The notes beneath the pieces are model-generated. The model was not told the origin of the DNA. It was given only the letters and a program-made list of their open reading frames with translations, and ran no database searches. DNA of 44,066 nt from Prosthecobacter debontii (GTDB lineage: Bacteria; Verrucomicrobiota; Verrucomicrobiia; Verrucomicrobiales; Verrucomicrobiaceae): positions 1-44,066 of the forward strand of contig CAMBPV010000015.1 in the NCBI GenBank assembly GCA_945869695.1. The letters run 5' to 3'. Positions 41,125-44,066 of the stretch are shown here, one piece after another (the first letter of the stretch is position 1; every line of letters begins with the position of its first letter). A program made the position numbers and the translations under genes.

Positions 41125-43643
41125 TCCAGCGGCGGCAGGGTTACGTTTTCAAAGGTGACCTCTCGGAAGTCGCGGCTGCGTAAGGTGAAAAAGTCGATCT
41201 CCGCCAGCCCTTGGCTAAACTTGGCAATATCAACCATGATGCCATCGCTCCCGGTGGAGCCGTTGGATCCTGCGAGTTGAGTGCCGTCCTTCAAATGCGC
41301 GATGCACTGCACCTGCCGATCCTTTTTGGCTCGTGTCCAGGTCACAAAGCTACCCTTGCCGGGCGATTCTCCGACACCGCCGAGCAGCCAGCTGTCAGTT
41401 GAAATGTGAGACTGATTGCTAACCTCGAGTTTTCTCGCACTGTCCCAGATGCCAATGCTGTACCTCAGCTTCACCGTGGCATGGCTTGGCAGGTTGTTCC
41501 TTTTACCGGCTCCGACAACAATGGCTAAAAATCCGTCGGCCCCTTCTTCAGGAGCTCGATTCCGGCCGAATTGTCCATGGCTATCCAGGCTCTTCCCAGT
41601 CTCGGGGTGTAGCAGTTCCACATTGATTTCGGTGGCGGGCTCAAAGTCCAGGTGTTGAAACCAAAGTTGAAGCCAGCAGGCATCCGAGTCGGAGCTGCTC
41701 ATGGAGGCGCTCATGAGGCTAAGAGTTTTCGAGGTGTCGGGAGAAATCTCTAACCTTTGACCTGCCGAATCGTGGAGACCTGAGGGCCACTCATTGTCGT
41801 GCTGTTTCATCCTCAGAAAACGCAGGGCAGGCTCTGTCTTCAGGGCTTTGGCGGAACTTGGAGTTACCGGAACAACGGGTTTGGGTCTGGACGTCTTCAC
41901 CTTCTCAGCCTTCATCGGGTCCGGCGTGAAGTGCGAGAACAGCATTTCCCCCACGATCTTGTCCCAGGGCATGAAAAACTCATCGGGGCTGCCGCCGCGT
42001 TTGAGGCGCAGGCCTTTGGCTTCCCGACTCACCACTCGGGCGATCCAGTAGTTCCCGCTCTCGTGCTCGAAAATGATCAGGTCGCCTGCCGAAAACCCGG
42101 TGTTCAGATGCGATGCCGTCCAGTGGCTGTTTCGGGCCACCCCCGGTTCATTGCCCTCAGGAACGCGATACGCACCCGCGATGAAACCCCTGATAAACAT
42201 GGCGATGGCAATGGCCGCCACTGCTTGGCCAAACCAACTCGCGAGGCGGTTTTTGGGAAGCGCGGGTTTGTCCACGGGATGCAGCCGCATCCACCAAAGC
42301 GTGCGGACAATAGAGGCAACGATGGCGATCATCGTCAGCGCCAGTGCAGCCCAGGGGTATGAATCTTGATGACGCGGCAATTGATAGACTCCAGCGATGC
42401 CTGCGCAGATGATCATCAGCGACCAAGCAAAGAGCCCCTTGCCAAAGTGCGCATTCACCGCATACCACCGTTCATCCGAGATCAGGGTCGAGGGCAATCG
42501 GAAGCCATAGATCGAATTTCTCGGCACCAACTTCAGCCACAGGGGTAGGCTCAGCGCACAGAGAAGAATGCCCACACTCCAGATGACTAACGGCATCGTC
42601 AGTCGTGAGAGGGTAACTTTGTCAGGGCTCGTGGTGACTGAAAAATGGATCATCCATCCGATCAGGGCGCTCAATCCGACAAAGGCGGCACACAGGATCA
42701 GCACGCGTCGAGTGGGGGGCATCGGTACTTGAATAAAAGGCGCATCCCTCAGCCCCTCGATCTGCGTCTTCAGTTCATCCGCACTCTGCTGTCGGCGAGT
42801 GCGTTCTTTTTCCAAAGCACGAAAGACCACCTCATCCAGGTTGCCATTGCAGGTCGATCTCTCTGACGGAGCCGCAAAGCGCCCCAGCGGCAGTTCACCG
42901 GTCAGCATCTCGTAAAACACCACGCCCAGGCTGTAGATGTCCGCCCGGTGATCCACCTTGGACGGTTGCTCGATCTGCTCCGGCGCCATGTAGGGCGCGG
43001 TGCCCAGCTTCGCCCCGCTCTGCGTCAGCAGCATGGCATCCCCGCCTTTTTCATCCAGGATCTTCGCGATCCCGAAGTCGGCGATCTTCACCTTGCCCTT
43101 CGAGTCCAGCAGGATGTTCTCCGGCTTGATGTCACGGTGTAGCACCCCTTGGGAATGGGCAAACTGGAGCGCATCACAGATGGCCGGGATGATTTGAAGC
43201 GCCTGCTCGGGAGTGAATCGACCCGCGCGCATCGCTTGGCGCAGATTCACCCCATCCACGTATTCCATGATCAGGAAACAGAAACCACCACTCGCGCCAA
43301 AATCATGCACGGCCACGATGTTCGCATGACTCAGTCGGGCCAGCACCCGACCCTCCCGCGTGAAGCGCTCGGAAAACCCCGGCGTCGCCGCCAGCGCCTT
43401 CGGCAGGATCTTCAGGGCGATCAAGCGGTCCAGCTTTGGTTGTCGCGCCCGATACACCACACTCATGCCACCCTGACCGATCTCGTCGAGGATCTCCAAA
43501 TCAGGAAAGGCCACCCGGATCTCATCGATCGAGGGCAAATCACGCGGCGGCAGTTCCAGCGTGTCCGCATCCGTCGGCATCGCTGCCGCAGCCATGAGAG
43601 ACTCAGGATTGAGTCCGTGCAAAAGGTCATCAGAAGGTGTCAT
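41121..43643 (-). CDS. Membrane Ser/Thr protein kinase with SdpI-like and peptidase-like domains
   Basis: 840 residues. The kinase domain (about 50-300) has GQGGMS (56-61), Lys 78, HRDIKPEN (169-176), DFG (189-191) and APE (220-222), so it should be active. A membrane helix lies near 312-332. Residues 345-450 hold further helices and VPRNSIYGFRLPSTLISDE, then WYAVNAHFGKGLF, matching SdpI-family proteins. Residues 475-570 (AGAYRVPEGNEPG, then SAGDLIIFEHESGNYWIARVV and FFMPWDKIVGEMLF) resemble an S26 signal-peptidase or LexA-type fold without a clear catalytic Ser. The C-terminal 250 residues look beta-rich. The partner is probably the ECF sigma gene downstream. Confidence 0.85.
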   Translation of the reverse strand: MTPSDDLLHGLNPESLMAAAAMPTDADTLELPPRDLPSIDEIRVAFPDLEILDEIGQGGMSVVYRARQPKLDRLIALKILPKALAATPGFSERFTREGRVLARLSHANIVAVHDFGASGGFCFLIMEYVDGVNLRQAMRAGRFTPEQALQIIPAICDALQFAHSQGVLHRDIKPENILLDSKGKVKIADFGIAKILDEKGGDAMLLTQSGAKLGTAPYMAPEQIEQPSKVDHRADIYSLGVVFYEMLTGELPLGRFAAPSERSTCNGNLDEVVFRALEKERTRRQQSADELKTQIEGLRDAPFIQVPMPPTRRVLILCAAFVGLSALIGWMIHFSVTTSPDKVTLSRLTMPLVIWSVGILLCALSLPLWLKLVPRNSIYGFRLPSTLISDERWYAVNAHFGKGLFAWSLMIICAGIAGVYQLPRHQDSYPWAALALTMIAIVASIVRTLWWMRLHPVDKPALPKNRLASWFGQAVAAIAIAMFIRGFIAGAYRVPEGNEPGVARNSHWTASHLNTGFSAGDLIIFEHESGNYWIARVVSREAKGLRLKRGGSPDEFFMPWDKIVGEMLFSHFTPDPMKAEKVKTSRPKPVVPVTPSSAKALKTEPALRFLRMKQHDNEWPSGLHDSAGQRLEISPDTSKTLSLMSASMSSSDSDACWLQLWFQHLDFEPATEINVELLHPETGKSLDSHGQFGRNRAPEEGADGFLAIVVGAGKRNNLPSHATVKLRYSIGIWDSARKLEVSNQSHISTDSWLLGGVGESPGKGSFVTWTRAKKDRQVQCIAHLKDGTQLAGSNGSTGSDGIMVDIAKFSQGLAEIDFFTLRSRDFREVTFENVTLPPLE

Positions 43644-43733
43644 ACCCGTTCATGCGGAACAGCAGCCGAAAGGTAACGAGAAAACTTCACTCAGCCTCCT
43701 TCTTTTCATACTTCCCCGGAGCCGATCCAAGTT

Positions 43734-43847
43734 TCAGGTTTCAAGGTAGGGCTTCTGGTCCTCCAGCAGCCGCGCAGTCCAAACGACGACCCCGTCTTTG
43801 ATCTCAAACCCACCGATGTTGGGGATCGAGTCACGCAATACTCGACC
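43734..43847 (-). pseudogene. Truncated C-terminal coding remnant next to the repeat array
   Basis: An open frame of 37 codons ends in TGA at 43734-43736 and contains a protein-like tail, IPNIGGFEIKDGVVVWTA, ending RLLEDQKPYLET. It has no start codon of its own and is closed upstream by an in-frame TGA (43848-43850) inside the first tandem repeat unit. It is best read as the 3' end of a gene whose front has been lost or replaced by the repeats. I do not recognise the family. Chance openness of a short frame is the alternative. Confidence 0.35.
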
Positions 43848-44066
43848 TCAAACACACCCTTGCTCGATGTCGAACCACCCGTTACTCGACCCCGAACACA
43901 CCCTTGCTCGATGTCGAACTACCCGTTACTCGACCTCAAACGCACCTTTGTTCGATGTCGAGCTACCCGATACTCGACCCCAAACACACCCTTGCTCGAT
44001 GTCGAACTACCCGATACTCGACCTCGAACACACCCTTGTTCGATATCGAACTACCCGTTACTCGAC
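43797..44066. repeat. 44-bp tandem repeat array built from two 22-bp halves, open at the window end
   Basis: Five full units begin at 43841, 43885, 43929, 43973 and 44017 and a sixth starts at 44061, an exact 44-base period. Each unit has a half beginning CTCGACC and a half beginning YTCGATGTCGA (TCGATATCGA in the fifth); the halves agree at 14 of 22 positions in the first units. A degenerate unit in the same phase precedes them at 43797-43840 (28 of 44 matches to the next). Each second half carries a dyad, and GTTCGATATCGAAC is a perfect 14-base palindrome. No frame stays open, since 44 is not a multiple of three. The rest of 43644-43796 holds the kinase upstream region and the coding remnant. 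Confidence 0.9.

Noticed and set aside
43650-43709. 19-codon open frame upstream of the kinase start
   Set aside because: It ends 7 bases before the kinase ATG and could be a leader peptide, but its length and composition are within chance expectation.
43797-44066. CRISPR array
   Set aside because: Units are contiguous with no unique spacers, and the 44-bp period splits into related 22-bp halves; no cas genes are present.

Overview
The window reads as chromosomal DNA of a Gram-negative bacterium, most likely a verrucomicrobium (Verrucomicrobiota, probably Verrucomicrobiales). This is inferred from gene content: ECF sigma factors paired with a large membrane Ser/Thr kinase or with a YfbK-like vWA protein, a DUF6807 protein, a MoxR-DUF58-vWA membrane cluster, ExbB/ExbD/TonB genes and LPS-type glycosyltransferases. 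No rRNA, tRNA, CRISPR array or transposase gene was seen. Genes are tightly packed, and seven neighbouring pairs share a 4-base ATGA stop/start overlap, so translational coupling is a general habit here.

Layout. 1-1606 (minus): coaD, yceD, rpmF and the start of plsX, a CoA/ribosome/lipid housekeeping operon. 1679-11747: aat on plus, then a long minus run with dprA, aroB, miaA, a secreted DUF6807 protein, a methyltransferase, an AlkD-like repair protein, a DUF1648 membrane protein, a Na+/H+ antiporter, a CbpA/CbpM chaperone pair and a universal stress protein. 11885-25159 (plus): a NagB/PIG-L fusion whose catalytic residues look altered, a five-gene MoxR/DUF58/vWA/coiled-coil/amidotransferase-like membrane operon, and a secreted six-repeat beta-propeller. 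25199-28201 (minus): an ECF sigma factor followed by a fused anti-sigma-like/vWA protein.

28285-35413 carries a thioredoxin-like protein, a NhaD-like antiporter coupled to an orphan outer-membrane efflux lipoprotein, uxaC (minus), purU and a flavin halogenase-like oxidoreductase. 35429-37551 (minus) is exbB-exbD-tonB plus a small zinc-ribbon membrane protein; its ExbD has Asn where the motor Asp is expected. 37712-39597 (minus) holds two LPS-type glycosyltransferases. 39677-43643 holds an ECF sigma factor and an 840-residue kinase on minus, separated by a plus-strand Phd/PIN toxin-antitoxin pair. The right end (43734-44066) holds a truncated coding tail and a 44-bp tandem repeat array running off the window.

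The strongest new observation is at the sigma/kinase locus. The toxin-antitoxin pair is bounded by an exact 8-bp direct repeat (GAAGTCAT, 40389-40396 and 41117-41124). Collapsing the two copies fuses the kinase stop and the sigma start into one ATGA overlap, which suggests a minimal self-contained cassette inserted into a formerly coupled gene pair. Second is the terminal array, a 44-bp higher-order repeat built from two diverged 22-bp halves. Other points of interest are the inactivated-looking PIG-L domain, the ExbD Asp-to-Asn change, the kinase-SdpI-peptidase-like fusion, and a T8 slippery run in the coiled-coil gene where a -1 slip meets a stop at once.
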